Source: Nymphaea colorata (Eukaryota; Streptophyta; Magnoliopsida; Nymphaeales; Nymphaeaceae). Taken from it: a stretch of 64,000 bases of DNA. A program made the position numbers and the translations under genes. The stretch spans positions 10,566,704 through 10,630,703 of the forward strand of contig NC_045139.1 in assembly GCF_008831285.2 (NCBI RefSeq), written 5' to 3'. Shown piece by piece: positions 11,574 to 23,115 of this stretch. The notes under the pieces were generated by a model. It had not been told where the DNA came from. It made no database searches and saw only the letters and a list, made by a program, of their open reading frames with translations. Every line of letters starts with the position of its first letter. The stretch's first letter is position 1.

Positions 11574-11939
11574 TTTCTGAACCATAGATTTGAGTCTAGA
11601 ACCCCTCCTGCCCCCACCTTGGACCTAAAATTCTTGGTTTCAAAAGCTGTTACTGGATTCCATACGGCATCTTATAAATGATCAACTTGTCTTCTTGTCT
11701 TTTACTTTGTTCTTATTATTTCGGTCAATCTATTCATGAAACCAAGGTGAATTCGCGTGCTCTTCGTGACGTAAAGGGCCGTAAGGTCCTGTATTCTTTA
11801 GTACGAATGACTTCAGTGGTGACATAGTGTACACCTTCAACAATGTATCACTTGTAACAGTATGAATGACTCCATTAATGGCTGCGCTTCACGATTATGT
11901 GCGAGTTTCTCTTGCATATAAAATGTTAGAAACTGTTTG

Positions 11940-11985
<46 letters not shown>

Positions 11986-13337
11986 CGTATTCGCGTGCTT
12001 AGGAATTAATGTTCTGATGTCATTTCATACACTGAAGGTGGTCGATGTCAATGGGAAAAGTGTCCGGAGCATCTTCTTGTGTCTCTCCGTCCTATGTCAT
12101 GTCATCTGTTTATAGCACTAAATGACAATGATTAATGTCAAATCCAAAAGAGTAAAAAGGTTAAGTGAGTAAGTGACTTGTTACTTATACTCAAACTTAA
12201 AAAAAGAAAGTTCTCTCTCTCTCTCTCTCCAATTAGAATGTTGCATAGTTGATAGTTGGTGGAAAGGAAAAGCGTAATGAGTTGATCTCTTGTTTGGTTA
12301 TCGTAGACGCTACACCGTGAAAGTTGAATTAGATTGAACAGTGTTGTTGTAGTTTAAGTGTAAAGACAAAGAATGATCAGTAAAAATAATATTTTGTCAA
12401 TTTGTATATGTATATCGTTATCACCAATATGCTCTTCTGATTGGCAAAAAAAAGAAACGTCTTGGTTTTTTGCCATCACTCTCATTCTTATTTTGATATC
12501 TCATATACATTATTTCATACTTTGGTTTAGCATTACGTGATACATTTTTTCATTATCTCATACCTCTTTCATTATTTCATACACATTATCTCATACATCT
12601 GTCATTAGTTTATATTTCTTTTGTTATTTCATCTCTCAATCATGATCTCATACTACTCCATGTCATAAAATCTCAAATGTTATGGTGAGTATTAAAGTAA
12701 ATATACATATTAATATTAAGATCCACTTTCAGAATACGCTCATTATACAAACAAAGTGTCATGTGCATGCCATAACAACACCATGAAATGAGGTTGGCCA
12801 GCTCCCCTTAACGAAAAACACGAACCTACTTAATTGTGGAATCTCCTTACGTATTTAATAATGGTCTTTGATTCCGAAGCTTCTTTTACTACAATCAAAC
12901 ATGTAGCTTGATTATTATTCAATTAAGAGTGCTCTAGATTTGCATAGCCGTCCAAAATTTTGTACTAAACTCTCAATTAGATAAATCAATGGACATCTTT
13001 ACTTTGCATTTTTCTAAACTTTCACAAGATTTGTCATTAATCCTAAACCTATTTGTTTTCGGCTTTTGTAGATTATTCAGGTTTCACTAATTTTGATAAT
13101 TTCTCATGCCAAAATGCTTTGGTTTAAATGGAACTGATGCAAAATATGTGTCGTTTTACTCAACTTCTTATAGGCTTCCAATAGTATTTAGTTTTACATT
13201 CCAATTCATGATTCATAGACTCCTGCTTTCTAACCATATGCGTTTCTATCATTTTTTTGTTATTCTTTGCTCAATATCATGGTGTTTCCTATTTGTTGGT
13301 GTTAACGTTATATTTAAAGAAATTTTTTGTTCCCACA
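11574..13337. other. Intergenic, AT-rich, with microsatellite and TCATAC-type short repeats
   Basis: A (TA)n run sits at 11944-11983 and a (TC)n run at about 12211-12229. Between 12490 and 12660 the motif TTATYTCATAC recurs in degenerate form, and the same motif appears inside the MITE pair at 61080-61125. No gene is recognised. Confidence 0.4.
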
Positions 13338-13499
13338 TTTGGCAATAGTAACAGTATGTTAGTATTCTATATAACTACTTCAAATATTAAGACAAATTTA
13401 TGAGGTACTATAATACAGTATTTCACAAATCTGTCTCCGTATTTGTAGTAGATACATGAAATAGTTATATACTATTATTGTTGTCAAACAACATCTGAG
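13338..13499. mobile_element. Single TTTGGCA-ended MITE
   Basis: It starts CATTTGGCAATAGTAACAG and ends TTATTGTTGTCAAACAAC, an imperfect inverted pair. Internal ACTTCAAATATTAAG and ATACATGAAATAG motifs match the array at 10971-11573. Confidence 0.45.
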
Positions 13500-14210
13500 T
13501 CTGCAATGAGTTTCGCAAAGAACAGTGACCGCTAGTGAATGGACGCCTACCAACTGACCCAACCAGTTGCATTAGTGAGGAGGTTGATAAAGTTGGCCGA
13601 AGATTACTGGATCTGCAAATCACCTAAATTCATGCGGAGATTCAACAAAGAGGTCAAAGTGTTGAATGCGTTTGCCCAACTGGCTATTGCCAACACTCTG
13701 GTTCTAGGAGTTTTTGAATTTCTTCTAGTGAAATTGGATTTCGGATTTGAATCTATATAGGACTTTTCTTTATTTATATTGAATCTGAATATGTGAATAT
13801 CCAAAAAAAAGTGGCTATGTCTATCAGTTGGCATCCTTACTTTTGCCATCTGGCTGTAAGAGAATGAGGAGGCCCCCCTTTGCCATGCTTTAGGGTTGTG
13901 GCAGAGTCTGGAACAATGGAGAAATTGTATCTTCAATCGGTATTAACCTCACTTCCATTGACCCTGAAAACAATGGAGAAATTGTATCTTCAATCGGTAT
14001 TAACCTCACTTCCATTGACCCTGAAAACTAATGCTTATTGGAATCGAACTAATGAACCAACTGTTGGGGCTGAACATAAGCGTATTTACTGTTATTGGCT
14101 TGAAGTCTGTCTGCCCATCAAAACGCTGTGACTTGGTGGCAAATGCTTTGAGAAGGCCTTCTTCACAAGGTTCTTTGCATTCACTTGAACTTTTTTCTAT
14201 GCTGCCAAAC
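13500..14210. other. Intergenic with a perfect 57-bp tandem duplication
   Basis: Units 13912-13968 and 13969-14025 appear identical. The period is a multiple of three, so an open frame here shows a repeated 19-residue peptide, but the frame has no family match. No gene is called. Confidence 0.5.
13912..14025 (+). repeat. 57-bp direct tandem repeat, two copies
   Basis: AACAATGGAGAAATTG through GACCCTGA is repeated back to back with no difference that I can see, implying a recent duplication. Confidence 0.9.
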
Positions 14211-14214
14211 CATA

Positions 14215-14470
14215 GTTGGCTCGGGAATCGCCCAAGTCAGTTCGGATTGCTAAAAAACATGGTCACGAGTCGAGGTTGGTCCGGCTCGCTCTTAACTGGC
14301 TTCTGACTCGGCCTGACTAGGCCCGACTTGTCACTGGTTCGGTCTGACTTACTCAATTCAGGTGACTTTAAAACTCGACCGAGTTGACGAGTCAACTTAT
14401 TGACCTCGTGGCCAGCTTATCTACCGAGAGTCACCGGGTTGCCAACTATGTGCCAAACTGGCCCAGCTTG
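14215..14470. mobile_element. GACTCG/GGCTCG-repeat-rich element, likely hAT-type MITE remnant
   Basis: The segment is crowded with GACTCG, GGCCCGACT, GTCTGACT and similar hexamers in both orientations, like the subterminal repeats of the better-defined element at 58701-59199. Termini were not resolved. Confidence 0.35.
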
Positions 14471-15315
14471 ACATGTTTGTCGTGCCCTCTACCTTTGAAG
14501 CACATGTTCCAAAAAGTCCGTGAAACAAATATGTCATAATTAAGTAGGCATCTAACTTTTAACATTTTATAGTCACAACGACATTGCTTTTTTATGCTTT
14601 GATGTCAGCCCTTCCAACCATTATGAAGTAAATTTTCTCATCATAAAAATGTCAACTGGGTTTAGACGAGTGGCGAAGCTAAAAATTTTTTACTAAGGGC
14701 CAACTATTATAGAAATTTTTGTTTTTTTAACAATGTGCGGTGAGAGGCGGAAAAATTTATCCATTGAAAGTGACTGTCTATGGTTTCACCATAAAACCAG
14801 AGAACAAGGGCGGAGCCAAGGGGGTTGGCATGACCCTCACTTACAATTTAAAATTAAAAAGTTATGCTTATTTTTTGAATTTTTTTTTACTAGACATAAG
14901 TAAAATTTTAAAATAGTGTTTCGCACATATACAAATTTTGAAAATACTATTAACTTCTTTTCCTTCCCCCAAAAAAGGTTTCTAATGAAGAACAACACAC
15001 AACGGAGGCAATAACTTAAATAAAAGAGCCCGGAAAAGGCCAAGCTGCCGACACTCTTGAAATGTGGACAGGTAGACACATTGTCCATGCTCGTCCACGA
15101 TACAATTGATCACCAAAAAGAAACCAACAAAACCAAAAAAATCGACGATCAAACCCATGATTAGAAAAACCAACAATGTATGAAGAAATAAAATTTTCTT
15201 AATACCCATTTACGTCAAATTAGAGGGTTATAATTCAGCGAAACTCTTTCAAGAAAAAAAAAAAAAACCAAAAGAAAAACAACAAAAATGAAAAAGGAAA
15301 TATTTAAGTTTGCTC
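14471..15315. other. Intergenic, AT-rich, no gene
   Basis: A conserved-looking repeat phrase (GGCGGAGCCAAGGGGGTTGG) at 14811-14830 suggests the end of an old dispersed repeat. The rest is AT-rich and contains only chance frames. Confidence 0.35.
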
Positions 15316-15760
15316 CAGGGGTGAACATTGGGCCGGGCTGGTCTGATTCAAAGTCGAGTCCAGCCTAGCCTCACTTTCCTGGCGGGCCTCAATTCAGCTC
15401 AAATTGATTTATTTTAAAAAAATAAATAACAATATAACAATCTGACCCACTTTTGTCTCGGTCCAAAACTATTTGACCGAAACTGAGGGTCCCAAAGTCG
15501 GATCTGACCTACTGTCTATAAGTCTGGGCATCGGGCCCGGGTCCGAAAAACCGGCCCAGGTAAGCCCGATGGGACCCAATTCAACTTGACTTAATTTTTA
15601 TATTATTTTATTTAATAATGATATATTTTATTATTAAAAATTATTTTATATTCAAAAAATTTTATTTTATATTAAAAAAAAGTAGTTTGATCAAAGGGGA
15701 CACAAGTTTCAAGCATGGGGCCCACCAGAGCCTGACCCGTTGCCAGGCCTAGCTGCCCAC
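15316..15760. mobile_element. GC-ended, AT-cored MITE(s), family with the copies at 57.7 and 60.3 kb
   Basis: An outer end reads AGGGGTGAACATTGGGCC at 15319. A second end, CTGGGCATCGGGCCCGGG, lies at 15525 with an AT-rich core at 15590-15690 and a closing CCAGGCCTAGCTGCCCA near 15745-15760. The GC end plus AT core matches 57664-57905 and 60343-60643. Two nested or adjacent copies are likely. Confidence 0.45.
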
Positions 15761-15841
15761 CTGAAGTGGGTGAGAGAAAATCTTTAATATATCGTATATA
15801 TAAAATCCTATTTTTCAAAAGAAATGATAACTATAACCCCC

Positions 15842-15843
<2 letters not shown>

Positions 15844-15909
<66 letters not shown>
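15844..15909. repeat. (AT)n microsatellite
   Basis: An uninterrupted AT dinucleotide run of about 65 bases. Confidence 0.95.
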
Positions 15910-15912
<3 letters not shown>

Positions 15913-17075
15913 CTGAGCCAATTAAAAGGTATTTTTCAGGAAACATGCTCGCGATGGGATTCAATAAACTGAAAATGTTTAACAAGAAAAATGCAATTGG
16001 ACAAATAACGGTAGCAATGTGTCATTGTGTGCTTATATTATATGGTTTAAAAGGAAATTATGTAACTGGAGATTCACCGACAGTTGAGGCGTCTCAACTC
16101 AATTGCATGTGTGTTAAAAATGAAAATTATTAATCAACCACAAATTAAACGGATTATCTTTTGTTAGCCTATAAGAGGATAGGCCCTGAAAGTCCTCCCT
16201 ACTCTTTAGGGGCATAGGTATGATTTTTTTTTTTTTTTTTTTGTTACAGAGGGCCAACTATATTTCTGAAAGCCAAAATATGATTTTTAAAAATTTTTAT
16301 ATAAATATAATTAAATTTATAAAATTTACAAATAAAATTTTTATTTTCTAAAAATATAAAGGAGGAATATACTCATAAAAATATGAAGCGGATGCAAGAA
16401 TAGTTGGTTTCATCACCTCGGGAGAAAATCATCAACTTTTGTCTGATTTGAAATGGGTTTCCTTTTTTGTTTTATTTTTTGCATACATCAAGAAAGTCAC
16501 CTAATAAAAACTAGGATGGATGTGATGGGTGGTGAATGTGACGAGTTGCGTGATCACTGAGGGTCCGAAAGGGACGTGCCTAGCTTAAAGCAAAATATGA
16601 AGAGGGGGGGAATTGAAAAAGCTATTATCTGGGGAGCAATTATGAGACGCATAAACATAGAAGCAAGATATATAATAATGCATCTTAGGGTTCCAATTCT
16701 TTCCCCATTCGTTTGTTTGGATTTGCCATTGTTCTATGCCCTTTAAATTACCAAACAGGGTTCGAAAGTTTGGCATTTTAACCGGCCATCCCGATGAACT
16801 ATTTTAGCATTTTGAAAGTTATTTTACCACGAAAAACTGATTTTGGATTCGTCTTGTGAGAAATCAAGTTGTTAAACGTACTCTACAGCACATTTGGCAA
16901 GAAGGAGCAACTAACAAGAAGGTCGCAGGATCGATTCTCCGGTAATAAGATGGCAGTTGGCAGGTCATTGTTCTTGCTAAAGCGTAAGCCAAGGTGCCTG
17001 TACAAGTGGTCCATTATTAATGAACGGGCAACATCTTCAAAATATTAATGTCTTAACAATATTAAAGTGATCTGC

Positions 17076-17080
<5 letters not shown>
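15910..17080. other. Intergenic, AT-rich, no gene
   Basis: A T homopolymer lies near 16226-16242, followed by an AT-rich repeat (16260-16370) that resembles 24000-24110 (shared AAAATTTTTATATAAA and flanking motifs). A B-box-like AGGATCGATTCTCC at 16927 hints at a further SINE fragment. No gene recognised. Confidence 0.35.

Positions 17081-17146
<66 letters not shown>
17081..17146. repeat. (TA)n microsatellite
   Basis: An uninterrupted TA dinucleotide run of about 66 bases, immediately before a SINE-like head. Confidence 0.95.
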
Positions 17147-17152
<6 letters not shown>

Positions 17153-17164
17153 CTCTTGCCAAAT

Positions 17165-17400
17165 AGTGTGTAGTGTAGCTAGTTGGGTCCGTTCTATTGC
17201 TAAATGATGTGTAGCATAGCTACTCGGCCTACAGTATGTGAGTAATGTGTGTCTCAGGTTCGATTTTTGTGGGTGCTACCCGCATTGGGAGTTGGAATGA
17301 AGGGTTACATTAAGTGACTCAAGTGAGTCAGCAAAAATTGATTGTCTTGATATTAAGATACTTATATCTTTTCTATTTTGCAATCTTGTGGCCCTATTCT
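17165..17400 (+). mobile_element. tRNA-derived SINE-like element with a duplicated head
   Basis: The plus strand has an A-box-like TAGCATAGCTACTCGG (17212-17227) and a B-box-like GGTTCGATTTTTG (17257-17269), spaced as in tRNA genes. A second head (TAGTGTAGCTAGTTGGG, 17171-17187) stands directly upstream, so the head is duplicated or two copies are joined. It does not fold as a real tRNA: no matching acceptor ends are visible. Confidence 0.5.
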
Positions 17401-18430
17401 CCCAAAAGCAAACCTCCTAAAATAAGTATAATTGAGCAAATCAGCAAATGAAGTGCTTCCATGACTGAGATACAACCTCTTTTACTGATGAACCCTGACT
17501 TAACTAACCGAAAGAAAATCCTCACCAAATAACAACGAGTAATGGGAGCAGATGTAAGTTTAGATATGAGGAGAGAGTTTGAAGGGACATGCTATATTTG
17601 ATATTGTGGTATGCGATACAATTTCTTCCATGTTAATTTCTATGAGTTCCCTCTAGAAACAAAGTTGTATATATTAATTGGATAAACCCTGTGTTAAATC
17701 TTCCAAAACACACAAGATGGAACATGTTCTTTAGATTACATGGCAGCTTGATTTAACGCTCAACTTTGTCCCACTAAGGATTTTAATTCTCATGGTGAAT
17801 GGTCTACATGATCACGTTGTACCAAAATCCTTTTGTTTTTTCATATTACGTGCTACATTAAGCATATTTAATAGACTTTAATAGATTTTTTGTGTTTAAT
17901 TAAGTGATGGCACTACAGTTCTTAAGGGTTGACACAACTACAGGGTAGGGGTTGGAAAGTGTGATGTAGGTGGTACTTTGAAGCACCGAAAGCAAACTCT
18001 ATGTTTTGAGGGGACAAAGGTACAAATAATAGATATAGAGACTTGACTGAAAATTTAAAGGAAAAAATGAAAGGAAAAAAACTATGCCGCCGTATTGTTT
18101 GTGTATTATATAAAATTTTTGGAAAACTACTTATTGTGGCCTCAATTCGCATCAAGAACCCCATGTTCATTAATTCACTGGCACGCCTCTCTGTTTTTAT
18201 AACTACCAAACTGCCTATGTAACCTATAATTTGTTGTTGAAATGAAGTTTATAATGGGTAAATAATTTGAGGCGTCTATTTAACAATTTAAGAAAGATGT
18301 GTGCAGTTTACTTTAATTTTTTTTTTGTTTAATCTCACCATTCATGATTCATCCCCGTTCCCTATCGTAGAAAAAAATAAATTAAAAAAAAAAAAAAGTT
18401 AATGAATCCCGAACAGGAAATTTGAGGGAA
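17401..18430. other. Intergenic, upstream of GAE
   Basis: AT-rich DNA with no recognised gene. Small frames on both strands look random. The GAE promoter begins at the right-hand end. Confidence 0.4.
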
Positions 18431-18482
18431 GATGTGGGTCTGCGTTGACAAACTTTTGTTTCTGGATCAGATCTTCAAGATG

Positions 18483-18965
18483 GGGCCCACCCAACAAATT
18501 AGTTCAGCGGTGACCCCACAACCCTCCGCTTATAAATTCCGCTCAAAATCTCTAGAAATCCCTGAATCTAAATTTGAGGATTTCCCTTGGTTTTTCTCCA
18601 CAATCCAGAAACTGATTCAGGATCTCTCTCTTCTCTCTCTCTTGTGCTTATCGGATTTTTTTTTAGTTCTGATTCAGATCTCTCTCAGTAGTTGCGATTC
18701 TCCTGTGGCCTATCCACAACAGATCGCGCTCTCTCTTTGTCTACTTCTCTGTATAAGTTTCCTCCTTGTCTGTGGTTCCTAGTGGGAGGGAAGCGTTTTC
18801 CTCTCTGCGGATTTCCGATCTCTTCCCCACTAATTCCGGACCTCAGTGAAAAAGGGCAGCAGCTCTCGCTCCACTTCACAGTGCGCTCGCGTACTCTCTC
18901 TCCCTGACCAGTTTTTTTGGGAGAGAAAGGCACATTAAGCTCTAGAGAGAGAGAGAGAGAAGGAA
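18483..18965 (+). promoter_or_regulatory. GAE promoter and leader
   Basis: A TATAAAT box lies at 18531-18537, with a TCP-type GGGCCCAC site at 18483-18490 just upstream. The predicted start site near 18560 gives a leader of about 400 bases, rich in CTCTCT. I see no ATG in the leader before the GAE start, so no upstream open frame is expected. A (GA)n stretch at 18941-18961 directly precedes the start codon. Confidence 0.6.
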
Positions 18966-20321
18966 ATGGGATCGTCCTCGGCGGCCATTGACGCGGGGAG
19001 CAAAGGTGCGAAGCTCGAGCGCTACAACACCTACCTCCGGCGGATCGGCACCACCAAGATGATGGCCACATCCTCCAAGCTCCTCTTCCGCACCTGCCTC
19101 TTCATTGCCCTCCTCCTCGTCCTCTTCATCACCCTCGCCCCTCCCACCACCACCACCGACTCCTCTCAACACCGCCGCCGCCGCTCCCTCACCTCCTCCT
19201 CCCTTCGGGGCGGCTCCCCATGGGAGAAGCATATCCTTGCCTCCTCCACACCTCGCCGGCCCGGCGGCCTCTCCATCCTCGTCACCGGCGCCGCAGGCTT
19301 CGTCGGCACCCACCTCTCCCTTGCGCTCAAGAAGCGCGGCGACGGAGTCCTCGGCCTCGACAACTTCAACAACTACTACGAACCCTCCCTCAAGCGCTCT
19401 CGCCAGGCCCTCCTCGCCAAGCACGGGATCTTGATCGTCGAGGCTGACATCAACGACGGCGCGATCCTCTCCCAACTCCTCGACACCGTCTCCTTCTCCC
19501 ACGTCGTCCACCTCGCTGCTCAGGCCGGCGTCCGCTACGCCATGCAGAACCCCTCCTCCTACGTCCACTCCAACATCGCCGGCCTCGTCTCCCTCTTCGA
19601 AGCCGTCAAGTCCGCCAACCCCCAGCCCGCCGTCATCTGGGCCTCTTCTTCCTCCGTCTACGGCCTCAACACAGACAACCCCTTCTCCGAGCACCACCGC
19701 ACCGACCGCCCCGCCAGCCTCTATGCCGCCACCAAGAAGGCCGGCGAGGAGATCGCCCACACCTACAACCACATCTACGGCCTCTCGATCACCGGTCTCC
19801 GTTTCTTCACCGTCTACGGCCCCTGGGGCCGCCCCGACATGGCCTACTTCTTCTTCACAAAGAACATACTAAAACGCAAGGCCATCGACATCTTCACGAG
19901 TCCAGACGGCAGGGACGTAGCCAGAGACTTCACCTACATCGACGATGTGGTGAACGGCTGCATTGGTGCAATCGTCACCGCCCAGAAGAGCACCGGCAGC
20001 GGCGGGAAGAAGCGGGGCCCGGCGCAGCTGAGAATCTACAATCTCGGCAACACCTCCCCGGTGTCGGTACAGAAGCTCGTGTCCATACTGGAAGAATTGC
20101 TGAATTTGAAGGCCAAGAAGAACTTGATCAAGATGCCGAGCAACGGGGACGTGCCCTTCACTCACGCCAACGTGAGCTTGGCGGCGGCGGACTTCGGCTA
20201 TAGGCCCACCACCGATCTTGCCACGGGGTTGAGGAAGTTCGTGAAGTGGTATATGAGCTACTATGGGCTTCAGAGCAAGGTGAAAAAAGGAGGGTCGCCG
20301 GATTTACTGTCACAGAGTTGA
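18966..20321 (+). CDS. GAE: UDP-glucuronate 4-epimerase (GAE), single exon, 451 aa
   Basis: The enzyme interconverts UDP-glucuronic and UDP-galacturonic acid, the donor for pectin, as a Golgi type II membrane protein. The 451-residue frame has a short cytosolic N-terminus and one membrane segment at about 39-58 (LLFRTCLFIALLLVLFITLA). A Ser/Pro-rich stem follows, then an SDR epimerase domain from about 101. Visible motifs are the NAD-binding TGAAGFVG (107-114), HLAAQAGVRYA (182-192), the SSSSVYG serine box (227-233) and the catalytic pair Y253 and K257 in YAATKK. FTVYGPWGRPDMAYF (281-295) is typical of this subfamily. Length and absence of introns match plant GAE genes. The ATG follows the leader directly and begins the conserved N-terminus. 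Codons are strongly C/G-ending in the first two thirds and less so after about 19850. The subfamily member (GAE1 or GAE6 type) is not resolved. Confidence 0.96.
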   Translation: MGSSSAAIDAGSKGAKLERYNTYLRRIGTTKMMATSSKLLFRTCLFIALLLVLFITLAPPTTTTDSSQHRRRRSLTSSSLRGGSPWEKHILASSTPRRPGGLSILVTGAAGFVGTHLSLALKKRGDGVLGLDNFNNYYEPSLKRSRQALLAKHGILIVEADINDGAILSQLLDTVSFSHVVHLAAQAGVRYAMQNPSSYVHSNIAGLVSLFEAVKSANPQPAVIWASSSSVYGLNTDNPFSEHHRTDRPASLYAATKKAGEEIAHTYNHIYGLSITGLRFFTVYGPWGRPDMAYFFFTKNILKRKAIDIFTSPDGRDVARDFTYIDDVVNGCIGAIVTAQKSTGSGGKKRGPAQLRIYNLGNTSPVSVQKLVSILEELLNLKAKKNLIKMPSNGDVPFTHANVSLAAADFGYRPTTDLATGLRKFVKWYMSYYGLQSKVKKGGSPDLLSQS

Positions 20322-20874
20322 GCCTTGAAATTTTATTTAAACACTCAAATTCTTGGGTGTGTTTTATTACAATTATGCTTTGTAGAGATTCCGTTTGTTC
20401 TTTTTGGAGGTTGTTTTCTCCTCTTATAGATTATGGGTGGGGGAGAAATGATGAGAAGAAGAAGCTATCACAGCCTGTTCTGCAGAAAGTGTGTCTGGAC
20501 GGATTGTGAGGGGAAAAGGCAGAAAAAGCAAAAGTGACTAGAAAAAGATTTAAAGGTGTTGAATAACGACAAGTTAATTACTGGTGAATCGATTTAAGAA
20601 CTTCGATGTGTATATGAGGCTCAATTCGTTGTTTTTTTTTATTTTTCTGTGGATTGTGGAATTTTATTTATTTATTTTTCTTTCTACTAGAACATGTGGA
20701 GTGGAAGTAGTAGAAAGATTTGTTATCTGCATTCATGAGGCATGAGACCAATCCGTTTTGGCATCCGGCAATTGTGGTAAAATTTCAATTCATATTGCAA
20801 AATCATGTTCAAGTTATGATGAAATAATAGAGCATGCTTAAGTTTTACGTCACCAACACATAATTGTTCTTTCG

Positions 20875-20912
<38 letters not shown>

Positions 20913-22570
20913 AATCTGTCAAATCCTTCCACCGCTTCATGCAGAATATGTCAGATCTCACCTTCGATCATCAATGGCTACTTACGCAGATGATAGTTCA
21001 CAAACGCATCTGATCAATCATCTTCTGCTATTAATTAAAACTGTTGATCTCGTCAAACCAAAAGCTGATGCGCCAAAAGGGTATCCATAAATTAGATCCG
21101 ATTTGCCAGTTTCTGACAGGAAGCATGCAGAAAATTCAATCTTGGCATTAGATTTACATGATTTTTTTTATTTCTCTATTTCAAACATAAGCCCAGATTT
21201 TCTGCAAAAAACTAGAACGGCCAGAGAATGCGCAGTCAAACAAACTTGATTCCCATATATATGTAAAGTGTGAATTTGGTTTTCTCAGACACGCTGAAAC
21301 CGGTTGAGCCACAATGGTAGGTGCTTGCTCCATTGATCTACAGCCAAGCATTTGCAGCTCATCAGATCTGATCTGCGCAACTTGACCGCAACCGCAGTCA
21401 AGAGTCAGATTATGAAAAGGAACAGTTGATTACCTGCAGATTCTTGTTCTTATTCTGCAGGCAATAAAGAGGACCAAGCCAAGTCACACCAACAAAGCCA
21501 TGGCTGCCTTTAAGCCTGGAAGAATATATGCCCGCCAGCTCTGAAACGCGGTTTGACCGTTAGCAGAGCTACTGCTGCCAGCTCGTGGCAGTCAAGCACA
21601 AGGACATTTCTAGGACACTGCCTGCATTTGGGTTTGTGTAAGTCTTTTAAGAGATCCAAAATGGACATCTGGATCAAGGCGTCCCCCCAACCCCAGTTCT
21701 TGTTTAAGACTTGCATCAGATCCTGAGATCCTTCACTGAGTGATGATGATTGCCTTCTGAACTGGGAGCCCTTTAAAGCAAGTTTGAATCAAGATCTACA
21801 AACAAAAAATGCTGTCAATTAATGCATCTGAAAAGTATTATCAGATTTAATAAACCTCAGATCAGTTGGTCTTAGATCTGTCAACCTTTCCTCGGGTTGC
21901 ATCGGCATAAGAATGGCAGCAGTAACACCCTTCAACTACTAAATCACCAATCTAATCTGAAAAAAAAAAGTATCTTAAATCTATAATTCTCATTTTTATT
22001 TGTTCATGACTTCTTGTGCCTAAGTTCTGAAAAGTTCATACCCTTACCACATAAACATTGTATGTTGGCTCCTGATTTGAAAAAATTCTAGTGAGTTTAG
22101 GTCGCCGGATCGAATCCCAGGCGTGTGATCTGATGCCCTGTGTCGGATCTGGGGATGAGCCCACACAGCATCGATCCAGCTCATGATATCTCAAAAGATG
22201 GCGGGCCTCTCTCGATAGAAAATTGTTACAAGTGAAAACATCCTGAAGAGAAAAGGTGGAGTAAACTATTTATTTGGGCCTCTGATCATGGTGGAAGCTT
22301 TTGGAGGAATAGAAAGATGTACCAATTATGATTTACTACATGTCACTAGTTTTATATGTTTCGAAAAGGAGTCTTATTAATGATCATGTGCAGATAGATT
22401 ATTAAAGAAGGGGCGGAAAGAGGGTGCATGATGATTATGATGACGATGAACAGCACCACTCACATGGTTTGAATTATTAGAACGGTGGAGGAAGGAGAAT
22501 CAAATTAGCAGCTACAAGCTAGCTGAAGTGGACCAACATGGAAAGGAATGATCGTTTTATCTTCCTCTCT
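20322..22570. other. GAE 3' flank and intergenic DNA
   Basis: The GAE 3' UTR probably ends within the first 300 bases. A (GA)n run lies at 20878-20910. A B-box-like GGATCGAATCCCAG at 22108-22121 with surrounding repeat-like DNA may be a SINE fragment. No protein gene is recognised. Confidence 0.4.
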
Positions 22571-22689
22571 CGTGTGATCATACCATCACTAACGCATCCA
22601 ATCACATCAGAACTCCGAAGTTAAGCGTGCTTGGGTGAGAGTAGAATCAAGATGGATGACCTCCTCGAAAGTCCTCATGTTGCATTCCA
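22571..22689 (+). pseudogene. 5S rRNA-like sequence, diverged
   Basis: The segment is colinear with plant 5S rRNA over essentially its whole length. GATCATACC, CATCAGAACTCCG, AGTTAAGCGTGCTTGGG, GAGAGTAG and GATGACCTCCT all appear in order with correct spacing. By eye there are roughly 15-20 substitutions and no indel, many of them C to T or G to A as expected from methylated-cytosine decay. The internal A-box region is intact, but the C-box region (GAGAGTAG then AATCAAGATGGATGACC) is altered. It is isolated, not in a tandem array. It is either a dispersed 5S pseudogene or the 5S part of a Cassandra LTR, a known plant retroelement that carries 5S sequence. Confidence 0.85.
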
Positions 22690-22705
22690 TTTTGCCCTGG
22701 CTCTG

Positions 22706-22714
<9 letters not shown>

Positions 22715-22742
<28 letters not shown>
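22715..22742. repeat. (CT)n microsatellite
   Basis: A CT dinucleotide run just downstream of the 5S-like sequence, followed by TATATATACATATATAC. Confidence 0.9.
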
Positions 22743-22745
<3 letters not shown>

Positions 22746-23075
22746 ATATATATACATATATACACAATGATCATGTTTATCTATCTACAGACCAGATTGC
22801 CTCCTCTTTTCTTAATAAACTTTTTAAATCAAGCATCACAAGTCGGAAACTCAACCGCGACCTCCCACGCACAACCTGTCTTCCCACCCACAAATCATTG
22901 ATAATTTCTTCCACAATCGACATTTGCATTTAGAAATTAAGATCGATGTTATTAAGTGTGTTGATGTCAAGCTATGTGCTAAGCCTATGAAGGGACGCAT
23001 AGCACAATGATGCATAAGCATCAAGATTCAAAAAAAACATCAAATATATAATATACACAAAAATAATGTCAAAAG

Positions 23076-23115
<40 letters not shown>

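Noticed and set aside
17165-17275. A tRNA gene
   Set aside because: A and B boxes are present, but no pairing acceptor stem or anticodon arm can be seen; the duplicated head fits a SINE better.
18942-19772. 276-codon minus-strand frame opposite GAE
   Set aside because: It is the antisense shadow of a G/C-rich gene: Gly/Val/Glu-rich low-complexity sequence with no family features, while the plus frame is a clear epimerase.
21735-21835. C/D snoRNA (TGATGATGA with later CTGA)
   Set aside because: Boxes can be found, but there is no terminal stem and no telo-box promoter nearby. Such short motifs occur by chance.
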